A stretch of 64,000 bases of DNA, taken from NCBI GenBank assembly GCA_002897115.2, contig BCIH01000008.1, positions 1,112,869 to 1,176,868 on the forward strand, in the 5' to 3' direction. The DNA comes from Prototheca cutis. Taxonomy: Eukaryota > Chlorophyta > Trebouxiophyceae > Chlorellales > Chlorellaceae. Of this stretch, positions 1 through 12,698 are shown piece by piece; position 1 is the stretch's first letter; each line of letters starts with the position of its first letter. The position numbers and the translations under genes were made by a program. Under the pieces are notes generated by a model. That model was not told the origin of the DNA, did no database searches, and saw nothing but the letters and a program-made list of their open reading frames with translations.

Positions 1-219
1 GTGCAGGTCTGTGTGTTTTTTAGCATGTACTGTGATGTGCACATGCAGAGCTCGATACGCGTCCCATGTTGGAAAAGAGCATGTTTTGCGTGGCAGTCGG
101 CAAAGCTGCCAGATGCACTGCAAAATTCTCGCGTTAGCGAGGCCCTGAAACCCACTGCATGATCTTCGGTCCCTACCAGAACCCAATCCTCTGAACCACC
201 CCAATCTAGTACAGATGCC

Positions 220-699
220 ATGGACGATGTAGGCGACAGCGACTCGGGCAGCGGCAGCGAGGCGGGGTCAGACGTGCCCAGCGCATTGGACTTGCTGGCA
301 CAGGGGCTGGTGCCTTGCCTGAGCCCGCAGGGCGCACTGCTGCTCATGGAGCTTGACTACCGGGGCCGCACGCACTCGGACGCGCTGCGCGCTTGGGCTC
401 GCGATAACGCGGCCGACCTGGGACGAAGGGGCGTCGCCTTTCACCTGGTCGGCGCAGGCGCCGGGCCGCCGGGCACGGTGATTGATGCGGGAGCTGCCGC
501 ACTCCAGGCCCTCAGGTCGTTTGTGCGCTTTTTGTTTCTGGTGACGAGGTGCTGGTTCGCATTGTCAAAGTTGCCAGCGGGGCATGTGCGTTGCTCTCGA
601 GCGAATTTCACTGGTTTAATCACTGGCAAGGCCAATCGAGCTGCTGCTGAACAACTTCCCTTTCCTACTCAAATCATTGTGTCCAGGGAGCAGCTGTAG
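220..699 (+). CDS. Short acidic N-terminus protein, function unknown
   Basis: I do not recognise this protein. The ATG at 220 opens a frame with a Ser/Asp/Gly-rich start (about 20 residues), followed by a compact alternation of hydrophobic and charged segments (LLLMELDYRGRTH, then GVAFHLVGAG). Two readings are possible. Unspliced it gives 159 residues. Spliced from 515 (CTCAG|GTCGTT) to 687 (TCCAG|GGAGCAG) it gives 102 residues and ends at the same TAG, because the candidate intron is 171 nt and in frame. The spliced form is favoured because the intronic part has lower GC and no domain-like character. It could also be the 5' part of a longer gene. Confidence 0.4.
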   Translation: MDDVGDSDSGSGSEAGSDVPSALDLLAQGLVPCLSPQGALLLMELDYRGRTHSDALRAWARDNAADLGRRGVAFHLVGAGAGPPGTVIDAGAAALQALRSFVRFLFLVTRCWFALSKLPAGHVRCSRANFTGLITGKANRAAAEQLPFPTQIIVSREQL

Positions 700-3600
700 C
701 AAACACAAACAAGATGGCTGGCGAGCAGGCTCGCCCTGACCTTTCCCACTAAACATAACGCTCTGATGACTTGCAGCACAGGCCCCAAACCCTTCCTGTG
801 CTTGCTCGACTGCGGCTTGCGGGTTGGAGGACCACCATTACAGAAATTCCATGCTTGCGTTGCATCGGCAGGCGAGTCACACATGGTTCCTCCGTCGGAC
901 TCCAGGGCCGTTGAGTCTCCTCTGGACAAGATCTTTCATGTTGAGGACAACCGTGGTTGTCCTCAGATTCACAGCCCAGTTTTGCCTGAGCTTGAACCCC
1001 CGTCCGACAACCTGCGAATTGAACCACGGGCAGCGACGATTTCGATGCGACTGTCATACCCTGTTGCTTTCCATACTTGTATTAATGCCAGTCGGTGCCG
1101 CAGGCATGCAAAAACAATAAATCAGACAAGCAGGCTTGGCAGAGGGTCAGAGTGGTGCATAACAACTTCCTGTTTCATCAAAAGGGGCCACCCCTTAAGA
1201 ACAGGTCTGTGGTGGTTGGTTCTTCACCCCCTTGTGCCAAGCGCACAGTGTGACAAGTTCAACGGCCAACCCTGTCGCACCGCCTCACCTCGCAGCTGGG
1301 GGGTTTGTCCCTGGGGAGGAACATGTCTCTGGACGAGAACATGTAATTCAGACATATTCAGGAGCCCGATGATGCTTTGAATTCTCTGGATCGACGTTCC
1401 TGGATGCGCTGCCTGGTGCCTGAATGCCAACAGACTACACATCCTCCTGAACGAGTGCCATCTATACATGATGGTGGTGGGTGGAGGGGTGGGGGCGTCA
1501 GTGCAAGAGTAAGCCCCGTTGAGTTGACGATGGGGAGCGCACACGAGGTGCTCCCCCCATCGCCGGCCACATGACTGTAACTATGGCGAGCTGCCACGCC
1601 TGTCGAGCTCAGAGGTGCCGAGAAGGGACCCTGGCGGGGCACGAGGCTCCGACGGGACCCGCCCCCCGGCACCACCCAAGCAAGGCAGGCGAGGGTCCTC
1701 CCCTTTCGGGGTGGCACTCTCTGCCTCGTCGCCCGGGGACTTTCTCCCAGTACATGGTCGCCCTCCGCCGGGCCTAGACCCGGACAGGCAGCGTCCCGTA
1801 GGACGAGTGCCGGGCCCGGGGCCCAGGGAGGGCAGCGGATCAGCGGCCTCCGCAACGCGAGGTTGCAGTGGCAAGGTTGTACCGAAGTGGCCCTTTGCAC
1901 TGCGCCCTTACCATTCTGGTGGTGTTTGGAGAGCGCCATAAGTCAATCGGTCGAAGGAGGCGACGCCACATCGTCACCATGCCTGCTGGGACTCCCTGCA
2001 TGGAGGCGGTCATCCGTTTGGGGGAAAGCGTCTTGTAAAAATCGCAGCTGCGGAGACAGCGTCTTTTTGATGGAAGACTTTCAAAGCAGCAAAAAAAATT
2101 ACAATTGTGCGCGACGGGGTTCCATCAGATAGTGGTGCATGTAAGAGTATCAACAGAGATGTTTCAGACAAGCGACGTTACTATGGTTATTTCTCATCAC
2201 CTGGGACGTCCGTAGCGCACAAGAATTCAAACATGCCATAACAGCAGCATCCCAAGGGAGGAGGGGGGGGGTTGAACCACGCACCTCGTTCATCAGCATT
2301 GTTTACTTGCGGCAGCAGACTGGGAGCTCTCGCCTGCTCAGCTTGCCACATGGGTGCCCATGCATCATCTCGACGGAGGCTCTGCTGCCTGCGTGGGAAG
2401 AGCGCAGCCAGGCACGAATGTGTGAGATGGCCTAGGCGATCAATCTGAACGAACAAGGTGCCGCACAATCCATAACGTCGCACGCAGCATGAGATGATGG
2501 GGGGCACGTGAGCAGGTTCAACTTGAGAAAAAAAGAAACGTGAACAGGCCCCAAAAGCCCTCAGTTCAGGTCTCCAAATAATTTTCTCTACACAGTCGGT
2601 GACTGCTCAGTAGAACGAAAGTTATTTTTTGACATCCTTGGGCCCATCAAGGTGAGTCAGGACGAAAGAAAGAAACGGGAACCAAACATATGTGGCACGG
2701 GTCGGCGATCATTTCTTCTCACAGACAGCGGGCGTTTGTATTGCTGTCTCCGAAGGTGTCCTAAGAATTTTGATCGGGTGTATCTCCTCATCCCCACGCG
2801 CACACTGACACGGCACAAATAGAAAGAGCAACAGACACAAACCCAAGAAGATCGTCAGTCAGTCAAGGTCAGAAAGAACGCAGCGAAAATGTTCGTGTCT
2901 CATCAAGCTTTTCAGCTCAGAAACCATGTCACGAACGGTGTCATCATCCCTTGCTGCTCTTCAAAGCCGGAGAATGCAGACAGCGATGCCAACTAGGCAA
3001 AGTAGTATAGGGGTCGGAAGCGTGGAGGGCACCACCTGGGCCCTGCCAAAAGGACATGCTCATTCCAAGCACCCACATACCGTGATTGATTGATTGATGA
3101 AGTCAGTCCATTCCGTCCAGGCAGGGCTTGTTCAAGATGGGCCGCCTGCATGCAATGTTCCAACAGGTCAGAGTCAGCTCACACCACCTGTTGCAGATGC
3201 ACAAGACAGGGGGTGGAGAGTGCCACAAAAGGTCAAGTGTGATGTCGCTGTGCTGCTTGTCGGGGTGGCAACCGAGGAAGCCGGCCCCGATCAAAAGCGC
3301 AACGGTTGATCTCCTCGGGGTCAAGGTGGTATGGGACAGGCTCGTCTCATGGCCTCGAGACGGCTGTACGGAGGATATCCCGAGGCTTGCATGCAGGCAG
3401 GCCGGGCCACCCATGGGATGGGTCCCGGCCTCTTCACAAGCATCGCAACACCGCCCTCAGGAATGCTTGAAGTGTCCACAAAAGGATTCAGTTCTCAAAG
3501 ATTATATTCAACATCTTAGGGCGGCTACAACACTGCACAGACATGCCCAGAAAACGCAGTCGCGGCGCGCACCTTGCCAGCCCAGAGCCAGCGATGCCTG

Positions 3601-3980
3601 CATGGCACCGAACCGGGCTTCCCAGTCCGGTGTCATCGGCATGCGAAGTATCCCGCTGGGCAATGCGATGTTCAGGAGGGAATCCGTAAAACGATAAAAT
3701 GCATGCCTTTCTCAGAGATGATGGAAACTTTATGTGCATTGATGGCGGGCCACTGGAGGCTGCCCCAGGGTCGAGTGCTTTGCTTTGGTGGAAAAATGCA
3801 GAAATCGCAAAAACAATCCCCCTTTCCCGCACTCGCGCCAGGGGGTGGTCATCCCGCATGGCAAGGCTCCACCCAAGGGCCCAGGCGACAACGCTGTTCC
3901 ACCCTACCTGATTGAACAACATCTTTCAAGTTTTCGTTAAGACCTGGGGTCTGCGCTTGGGAGGGCGTGTTGGCCGTGGA
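700..3980. other. 3.3 kb without a supported gene
   Basis: Only short overlapping frames are present here, with no recognisable domain and no splice chain I could support. A GC-rich block lies at about 1560-1880, and a TGAT tetranucleotide run at about 3082-3096. I could not assign a mobile element to the region. Confidence 0.5.
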
Positions 3981-4890
3981 ATGGCAGCTCGCCAGGTTGC
4001 AAGGAAGGCCTTGGGCCTTGGGGCACACCACGTGAGCCCTGCAAAGACTGTGGAGCACGGCAAGGCCACCCTGTTTTTCCGTGAGGTGCGTGACGGATCG
4101 CTAGCCTGAGCACGGGCTGGTAGAGCTCCCGGATCAAGAGGGGCTTGTGGGCTTGCTCGTACCAGGGCTCGCTTTTCCGACCCTGCGCTTGGCGCCTCCC
4201 GCAGGTGTGCCGGGTCCTGCCATGGGTTCGTCGCACGTACAAGCTTGAGGAGCTGACGACAGTGCCCGAGCTCCGGCGAGTGGTGAACAAGATGTTCCGT
4301 GAGAACGCGGACGTGAAGAACCAGGAAGTGGTGGACCTGCTCATCTACAAGGGCCGCGAGGAGCTCCAGGTAAGGAAGCTTGGCTAAAGCAGAAGTGTGG
4401 GTCCATTTTCTTGTTCGAATGGGATGCTGCGTGTGTGGATTGGTTGGCACGGGTGTGCAGTGACGATGCGTGAGGGTGGGGACTCCCGGACGCTCGGCTC
4501 TGTGTGTGCGCTCCGGCGGTTGGCCGCAGGCACAAGCCCTCACCGTGCTGGTCATAACCCGCTCATTTTCACCGTTTTATTGCCCTATTTCCAATTCGTT
4601 TGGGGCAGTGGCTGTGCCTTGTGGTTTCCCGCGAGATCGCTGGGCAGCAGTAGTCGCACCCCGCTGTGTGTCCTCCACTGTCCTGCACCGTCCAAGCACA
4701 GTCTGTGACTGCCCCCCCCCCCCCCCCCCCCGGGCACACACACAACCCCGTTTTGCAGTTGGTCATCATGCAGCACAAGCAGCGGCATCACTTGATCGAC
4801 AAATACGTGCGCCTGCCCACGAGCACGGAGGGCGTGGTCCAGGAAACTGAGGCGTCACCGTTCCTCCAGCAGTTTTACCTGGCGAACTGA
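3981..4890 (+). CDS. NDUFA6: NADH:ubiquinone oxidoreductase (complex I) subunit NDUFA6/B14, LYR family
   Basis: Accessory subunit of the matrix arm of mitochondrial complex I; LYR-motif proteins of this family bind the mitochondrial acyl carrier protein. Exons are 3981-4085, 4205-4369 and 4759-4890, all phase 0, giving 133 residues, the usual size in plants. Recognised from the order seen in plant B14: a basic LFFRE/RRTYKLEEL helix, then NADVKNQEVVDLLIYKG, then KQRHHLIDKYV, and a terminal FLQQFYLAN. The LYR triplet itself is degenerate (LFFRE). Intron 2 holds a C20 run followed by CACACA just upstream of the acceptor. A TGTAA signal follows the stop at 4939-4943. The convergent neighbour is D-cysteine desulfhydrase. 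Confidence 0.9.
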
Positions 4891-4938
4891 CCGGCCTGTA
4901 TACTCGCCTGGAAGGCGCAAGAAGAATGGCGGTGATGA

Positions 4939-4943
4939 TGTAA
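4939..4943 (+). promoter_or_regulatory. TGTAA poly(A) signal of the NDUFA6 gene
   Basis: TGTAA lies 49 nt after the stop codon. UGUAA is the usual near-upstream polyadenylation element of green algae. The same pentamer follows other genes in this window. Confidence 0.55.
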
Positions 4944-5087
4944 CAACAGCATTGGACAATGGTGGTCACAGGAGTGTGTTTTTTTGGTTGGGTAGGGCGG
5001 GCCTGGTTGGTGGCACTGTGCAGGGCAAATCTCTGTGGGAAGGATTCCCTTGAAAAAAACCGATGGAAGGGGTTCGTCCTAAGTCCG

Positions 5088-6263
5088 TCATTGATGCTCG
5101 TCCCAAGAAAACTCGTGGGGCCAACGTTGTGCTGCGGCATAGAGGTTGCCCATGCCGCCCGTGTGCAGCATGAGCACCCGATGAGCAGCATCTTCCCGCT
5201 GTGCCGCCGCCAATTCTTCCGCCACTTCCCAAGCGGCCAACGTCCACAGCGGGTCCAGGAGGATGCCCGTGCACGCTGCGATGCGCCGCACGCGCTCGCC
5301 ATCTCCCGGCAGAATGCGGCCAAACTTTCGTCTCCGGGGCCGTTCCATCCAGTCTATCCGCGCCAGTGCGGCAGCGGCCGTGCTGGATGGGAGGTTGTAT
5401 TGAACTTCCGCTGCAGCCAGCAGCGACATGGCAGAGGCGTGCAGTTCCTGTGGCCCCGCGGCCACCGCGACGCCCGTGATGCGCCAGCCTGGGGGGGCGC
5501 ACAACGCGCATCCCAGGGCCAGGCCCGCCGCCGTCGCCCCCGTGCCACAGTCTACCACGAGCATCGTTGGCTTTGTTGGATCCTGACCTACCAGCCAGCG
5601 CACCAGGCGCACAGAGCCCAGCAGTGCCGCGGGCAATGCTACGCCCTCGGGGAGCAGCACAATGTTGTTGGTGGGAACCCCTCCTGCCTGCAGCTCCACA
5701 GCTCGGTGCTCCAGCATGGCCTGTCGATCGGCAAACTCGCGACGGGGCACGTAGCGCAGGCTGCCGCCGGCCAGCAGGCCATGCAGCAGCCCGTTGCCGG
5801 TCGGAATGGCAGGGCGTTCGCCACGGATGAGTAAGTGTGCACGTACCCTCCCTCTCGACCGTGCTGCCAGTGCAGCGATTGCGGCGAGATTGGCAGATTG
5901 CGCCCCGCCGCAGGCGACCACGTCGCGGCAGCCGCATGCCAGCAGCTCTGGCCATAGCGCGTCTAGCTTGCGCAGCTTGTTCCCGTGGACGATGGGGTCG
6001 GCGAGGTCGTCGCGCAAGATGGCAAAACCCCCGGTCTCGGTAACCTCCGCGTCGGGTCTTGGCAGCAGCCATGCGCGGTCCAGCAGCCTGCTGACATTGT
6101 CATCATGTGTGCTCGCAGTGCTGCTTGACTCACGGCGCATGCATCGCCATACCACATGACTAGAGGCGCAGACATGTCCAATCAAGTGTAGGCGGACCCT
6201 AGGGGCCTGGCCCAGCCAGGCAGCCCGCCGCCAGCCCGGGCAACCCCTGAGCCCCATCATCAT
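5088..6263 (-). CDS. D-cysteine desulfhydrase / ACC deaminase-like PLP enzyme
   Basis: Fold-type II PLP enzyme of the D-cysteine desulfhydrase family, which breaks D-cysteine down to pyruvate, sulfide and ammonia; relatives deaminate 1-aminocyclopropane-1-carboxylate. The single open frame has no intron. The PLP lysine lies in the motif DPIVHGNKLRKLD (Lys 96 of the longest reading). Further family blocks are ACGGAQSANLAAIAALA, the glycine-rich phosphate loop DCGTGATAAGLALG, and the C-terminal HTGGMGNLYA. The first ATG (6263) gives 391 residues. The ATG at 6140 (MRRESSSTAST) gives 350, close to plant enzymes, so the first 41 residues are either an organelle presequence or untranslated. Specificity between D-cysteine and ACC cannot be read from sequence alone. 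Confidence 0.88.
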   Translation of the reverse strand: MMMGLRGCPGWRRAAWLGQAPRVRLHLIGHVCASSHVVWRCMRRESSSTASTHDDNVSRLLDRAWLLPRPDAEVTETGGFAILRDDLADPIVHGNKLRKLDALWPELLACGCRDVVACGGAQSANLAAIAALAARSRGRVRAHLLIRGERPAIPTGNGLLHGLLAGGSLRYVPRREFADRQAMLEHRAVELQAGGVPTNNIVLLPEGVALPAALLGSVRLVRWLVGQDPTKPTMLVVDCGTGATAAGLALGCALCAPPGWRITGVAVAAGPQELHASAMSLLAAAEVQYNLPSSTAAAALARIDWMERPRRRKFGRILPGDGERVRRIAACTGILLDPLWTLAAWEVAEELAAAQREDAAHRVLMLHTGGMGNLYAAAQRWPHEFSWDEHQ

Positions 6264-6690
6264 GGCTCCGTATTATCATCGCATGCTCGCTTCACTCAGG
6301 CCACGCAGGGCATGCCTGATGCACATGGAGTGCTCTGGAGTGAACCAAAAACCCCCTGAACATGGTAATGGCTTTGCAAAGGGAGGGCCATGTTTCTAGG
6401 CACAGGGTGCGCATCGAACTAACCCCCCTCCCCGGGAGGGAGGGGGGAAGCCGATTTCGAAAGCCCAAACTTCGACTGGGAGCGATCAAGATCGGCGACC
6501 GGGGCGCATGCTTCAGCGCCGCGCCGCACACAAGAATTCCAGGCATCCAATGGCTTCCCACCGCATTCAACATTCATTACCTTCACACGGAGCTATCCAG
6601 GGATCGACAGACGCAATGGGCGAGGTGCGCGGGGATGCGAATCCTGGCTAGCGACACGCACACCCGGGTGGGAACTCGACTTCCTGCGCA
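6264..6690. other. Head-to-head spacer (D-cysteine desulfhydrase / KDO8P synthase)
   Basis: This is the 427 nt between two divergent starts, so it should carry both promoters. I see no TATA box that I would commit to. A CCCCTCCCCGGGAGGGAGGGG palindrome-like block lies at about 6426-6447. Confidence 0.4.
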
Positions 6691-8352
<1,662 letters not shown>

Positions 8353-8933
8353 TTATGTCATGTGGGCGTTCAGGCCAACGTGTGCTGGTCCACCACCATT
8401 CCTGGAATCTGTTGCTCTTGCTAGAAAGGATGCCGTGGGCTTGAGCTCGTGTCTGCAGCGTTTTGGGACCATCTGTTGCGTTGAAGACATGATGGTTGGC
8501 CGGGCATCCCATGATAACCAATGGGGCATGGACAAGAGGGGCCTGGGGGCTCATGCAGGCCACAATCCCCCAAGATTGGGTCGTGGCACGACTGTGGAAG
8601 CCTCAGAAAGAGGCGCAATCAGAACAGAAGAATGACTCTGCTAGCACATCTTGCTGCAGCAAGACATCTGGAGTGACGTGTTTTCCGAGAAAGCAACTGG
8701 CCTGCTTGCCTTCCAATGGCTAGCCAGATCATGGCAGGACTGGCAGGCGCAGAAACATGCCCCCTTGGCCATGACCGCGTTGTAATGGTATTCGTCATGT
8801 CTGACCATGGCCACGTGAAATGTGAATGATGGCGGTCGCGTGTCCTCCGTTTCATGGACACGATCCAAATCTAACAGATCGTGCCCGAGTTCCGACACTA
8901 TCAGAAAAGATATGAGGTCGCTTTGTATCATTA
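8353..8933. other. Intergenic, KDO8P synthase 3' flank
   Basis: No gene is seen. Its right border is the TA dinucleotide (8932-8933) that marks the insertion site of the Fanzor element. Confidence 0.5.
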
Positions 8934-9177
8934 CCATGCAGGGCCAAAATTATGCAACCAGCTCAGCCAGTGACAGCGTCATATCACCCCGGGGGTTGCT
9001 GGGCATCACGGATGGCCGCAAATTTTCACTCTCTGCAGGGCCATAGGAAGGTGGATGACCATCTTAATGATGGACCACCTCCGGGGCTGTTTTCCCTTCC
9101 CGGGGGAGGGGAGGAGCCCCGGGGGTTCCCACCCCCAGTTGGGAAGGCTATAACCTTTCAGGATGGATACATGTTCA
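8934..9177 (-). ncRNA. Candidate Fanzor guide (omega) RNA region, structured element end
   Basis: These 244 nt lie between the Fanzor stop codon and the element end. In characterised Fanzor and TnpB loci the guide RNA scaffold is encoded here and reads out into flanking DNA. The sequence is well conserved in the otherwise deleted copy 2. It contains a long hairpin: an outer stem CCGGGGCT (9081-9088) with AGCCCCGG (9115-9122), and an inner stem around 9094-9111. Between the two copies one inner pair changes from C-G (9099/9106) to T-A (56390/56397), which preserves pairing. Expression and boundaries are inferred, not seen. Confidence 0.4.
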
Positions 9178-10543
9178 TCAGCACTGCGGCTTTGGGCACT
9201 GGAAGCACAGAGGCCGCTTGCCGGTCTTCCGCAGGTGTTCCACGATGTGCCTCATGTTCAGACACGCCATCAAGTCTCTGTTCCAGAGACTATGCTCGCC
9301 CTTCAAGGGGTGGCACTTCTCGTTGGTGAAGTGCAGCAGCCCGTGGCACACCACTGTGGGCGTCTGCTCCCTGCGGTACGGGTGTGGGTTGGGCACGCGG
9401 AGGAACATCTCCACTGTGCACTCCTCGTGTTTGCAGGCCGGGCAGCGCTTGGAGGTGCGGAACTCGTCGATGAGCACGACCTTGAACCCCGCCTTGACCA
9501 GCGCCTGCAGCAGCCCGACGTGCGGCATCGGCTCGTGGTAGCGTGCTGCGCCCAGCGAGCAGTCGCTGACGACCAGCGTCGCGCCGTTCGCGAACTTGCG
9601 CAGGCGCGCGATGACCGCCGCGTAGGCCTTTTGCCGGTAAATGTACGCCCAAAGACGGAGCTTCCGGAAGATGGGCTTGGCATAGTGCTTGCTGAGCGTC
9701 GGCTCGACNTNGCNGAACACGCGCAGGTACGCCAAGAAGTCTGCCACCGTGCAGGCCCTGGTGCCATTGGGCACCTCGGTGGCCAGGCGCCGCAGGGCCT
9801 TGCGCACACCCTTGGTCATGAGCCTCTGGAGCAGCCTCCGGAACTTGCGTGACCGTGTGAGGAACACTCACTCCCTGCTGCTGATCCGCATGGTCAGGCG
9901 GCGTCCCTTCCCATGGCTCGAGTCCTCGTGCATGCAGTACATCAAGTCCCTGCGGCTGGGGTCGATGAACACACACTTGCCCAGCTGCTCCAGCTCCTCG
10001 GGGCTGAGGTCATCGACGTAGCGCAGGCCCTCGAGGCCTCGGCGTCTCACGACCCTGCGTCGTGCGGCCGGCTGCTGTGTATCCGCGCGGTCCTGCTCCT
10101 TCCGGCGGTCCTTGACGTTGAGGATCAGGTTCATGGTGCCCCGCACATTGTTGCCAAAGTACTTGCGAACGTTGGCCTCCACCGCTGCGCACTGGGTTTT
10201 CCCCCCAGTACTTGGCATCCTGCACGTCAAGCAGAACGGGAACTCACGAGCTGATGTCGACTTGGCTCTCCTAGTCGTCCAGAAGACCGTGGAACCTGCG
10301 CTGCCAGGTCGCACGCACTGACGCCTTGACGGTCGTCATGGCGTTTTGGTGCACCTCCCGCCCACTACCCCAAAAGTCGCGGGCCATTCGCTTTGCACCC
10401 GTTATTGTAATGGGTACCTGAAATAGGAGGTCAGCGGGGAGTCCCCGTATGTTATACCGAGTTCCCACTGGCCGACCCGCCTCGGGAAACCTGGTGTCGT
10501 GCCAGGGGGTCAATTTCCGGGACCTTCTAAAACCTCCTGGCAC
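9178..10543 (-). pseudogene. Fanzor (eukaryotic TnpB-like RNA-guided nuclease), broken copy
   Basis: Fanzor proteins are RuvC-like nucleases guided by an RNA made from the end of their own transposon. Read along the minus strand, the N-terminal part (10543 onward) has MTTVKASVRATW. The central part has KYFGNNVRGTMNLILNVKDR and the first RuvC Asp in FIDPSRRDLMYCMHED (about 9961-9963). The C-terminal part has the RuvC Glu in LIDEFRTSKRCPAC (about 9463-9465), a CPAC...C...C zinc ribbon, NPHPYRREQ, and the last Asp in WNRDLMACLNM (about 9274-9276). All three catalytic positions survive. Breaks are in-frame stops near 10271 and 10247, a one-base frame change at a C6 run (10201-10206), and a TGA at 9868-9870. 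Three N bases lie at 9709-9714. Some breaks could be sequencing errors or small introns. Confidence 0.82.
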
Positions 10544-10702
10544 GACCCGTCCTACTGCCGAGAAGGAGCCAAACCCATCCTCTGAGCGACGCGGCTAGGG
10601 AATGCGGTCCAACAGGCATTTCGTCTGATAAACATGCCCTTGCTGTGCAGGTGGGAGTCGACCAGTCTCGAGAAGGTTTCATCATTTTTGCCCTGCACTG
10701 TA

Positions 10703-11233
10703 GAGATACGTTCCTCTGGGCAGTGCGCGGGGTGCATCAGTACCGCCATGATTATAACGTGCTCCGATGGCACAATACTCGAGCCTTCTTTTTGTATTTT
10801 GCTTGTCCAGCACAAGGCGTGCCGTGATCTGATCGACAACCCTGGCCGCCACATTCTGCGGCGCACTGCACAGTTCGCACGACGGTCTGGATTGCACGAG
10901 GCCAAGCACAGCTACTGATCCATGCTTTTGGAACCATAGAACGTGATTCTCTTGTTTTGCTCGTCTGGAATAGGCGCAGCGGTTATACGAGCAGCCAAGT
11001 CTGGGCCCCAACATACCGAGGTGAGCTTGCCGCGTTCAGCCAGTGCCTGGGGGAATGGACATTTGGATGCAATACTGCCCAAGCACAGTCACTGCTGAAA
11101 CAGTTTCATGATGAACTGTGTCACGCCAGTATGAGGGTGACTGGAAATGCAAGCCGGTTGCGAATGGGCACTGCATTGTCTGGACTGGGTTTTCTATACA
11201 TGCACCATCTAGAAACCCCGGCAAAACAGACGG
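10703..11233. other. Upstream region of the IGHMBP2-like helicase gene
   Basis: No supported gene; it should hold the helicase promoter. An additional 5' exon of that gene cannot be excluded. Confidence 0.4.
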
Positions 11234-12631
11234 TTGGACTTAGCAGGAGTCCCTGTTCATGCAGACATGCTGAGCTCCGGGACTGATGCTTGCCGGATGG
11301 GGCCTGAGGTGGGGCACTACCCCCTGCTGGGTCTCGACAGCGACTGGGGTCCCGTGGACGTTGCCAGATATGCTGCGGGGATGAAGAAGCTCATCGAGTT
11401 GGAACGGAGGGAGGACAGACGACAGTCGGCCGGCGGTGTGCCTGCCAAGGACGGCGCCACCCAGCCAACGGGGGACCTGCCAAACTTAAAGCTGGTCAAC
11501 ATCGAAAACGGCCTGCTGGACCGGAGCCTCCTTACATTTGTCAATGCAAAGGTTAGTAGTCAGTTGAGGTGCTGGGTCGTATGGTGGGATTGAGTTCAAG
11601 GAGGATGCATCCTGCATTGCGGACGCCACATTCCCCTAGGAACAGTTGGCCACCGGCACAAGCTGCTGTCCTTGGGCCATTCTTTCTCTAACCAAGCAGA
11701 TGGCCTGCACCATCCATAGATTCACGCCCCTTTTTGCGCACCCACCCGTACACTCCCCCTCGTGCAGGGTGTGCCGCCGCACCCGCTGCCTCCGCACCGG
11801 CTGACAGTTCGGCGGTCGGTGTTAGTGAAGACGGAGCCGGAGGAAGCCAAGGGCACGTGGCAGCCTGTGGGGCAAGGCATTGTATGGAAATGCAGTGAGG
11901 GCTCGATTACTGTGGCAGTGGACAGCGAGCTCGATGCCGACCCCAGCGCAGTGTTTTGGCTGGAGCCGACAGCAGAGGAGGCAACCTACAATCGCATGCT
12001 GGCCGCCTTGCGGACGCTGGAGCTCGTGAGCTCGGCCGGGTCCTCAACGCTGGTCGACGTCTGCTTTGGACGCACGCCTCCTGGGCCGCCCCTTGCCGAC
12101 TGGCAGGATCCCGTGGTCTGGATCAACGAGGGACTGGACGCCTCACAGAAGGAGGCGGTGACCATGGCACTCCGCTCGCCAGATGTGGCGCTCATCCATG
12201 GCCCGCCAGGAACGGGGAAGACCACCGCCGTGATTGAATACATCCTCCAGGTGTTCCCCAGGGCTTTTCTTTTGAATCAGATGGGATGGAGTTTGGGAAG
12301 ATTTTGGGGTGGGCTCTTCTCCACCAGTCCACAGGGTCCTCCATGTTTGTATCGCCATTGTCGTCAATAAACTTCCAGAAAATCTGCACGAAGAACACCT
12401 GCGCCACGCAAAATCTACAAGCACTCGCGCAGGAAGTGAAGCGCGGGTCGCGGGTGCTGGCGTGCGCGGCTTCCAACATAGCCGTGGACAACCTGGTCTT
12501 GCGCCTGGCGGCCACAAGTACCACCGTTGTGCGGTTGGGCCACCCGGCAAGGCTGCTTCCCCAGGTGGGACTTTGGAAGGTGGAATCGTTATTTTTGTGA
12601 TGTCACCGCATCTGTGCCCCAGACAGGCCAT

Positions 12632-12698
<67 letters not shown>

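Larger units (their letters stand above)
8934..10700 (-). mobile_element. Fanzor-bearing DNA transposon (TA target site, Tc1/mariner-like ends), copy 1
   Basis: A 1767 bp element bounded by TA on both sides (8932-8933 and 10701-10702). Its imperfect terminal inverted repeats are CCATGCAGGGCCAAAATTAT at the left and, read inward from the right, CAGTGCAGGGCAAAAATGAT. The borders are confirmed by a second copy at 56228-56831 with the same ends and the same TA flanks. TA duplication and CAGTGC-type termini are typical of the Tc1/mariner superfamily, which is known to carry Fanzor genes in some eukaryotes. The only coding content I see is the decayed Fanzor frame on the minus strand. No DDE transposase is present, so mobility would depend on an enzyme from elsewhere. 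Confidence 0.8.

Noticed and set aside
1560..1941. GC-rich Pro/Gly/Arg frames on both strands
   Set aside because: No domain, no splice chain, and both strands open equally; most likely composition bias.
3094..3922. Overlapping frames of 100-190 residues on both strands
   Set aside because: No family resemblance, and the frames overlap on opposite strands; I could not join them to the NDUFA6 gene.
4966..6072. 368-residue minus-strand frame
   Set aside because: Out-of-frame shadow of D-cysteine desulfhydrase; Arg/Gly/His-rich with no domain.
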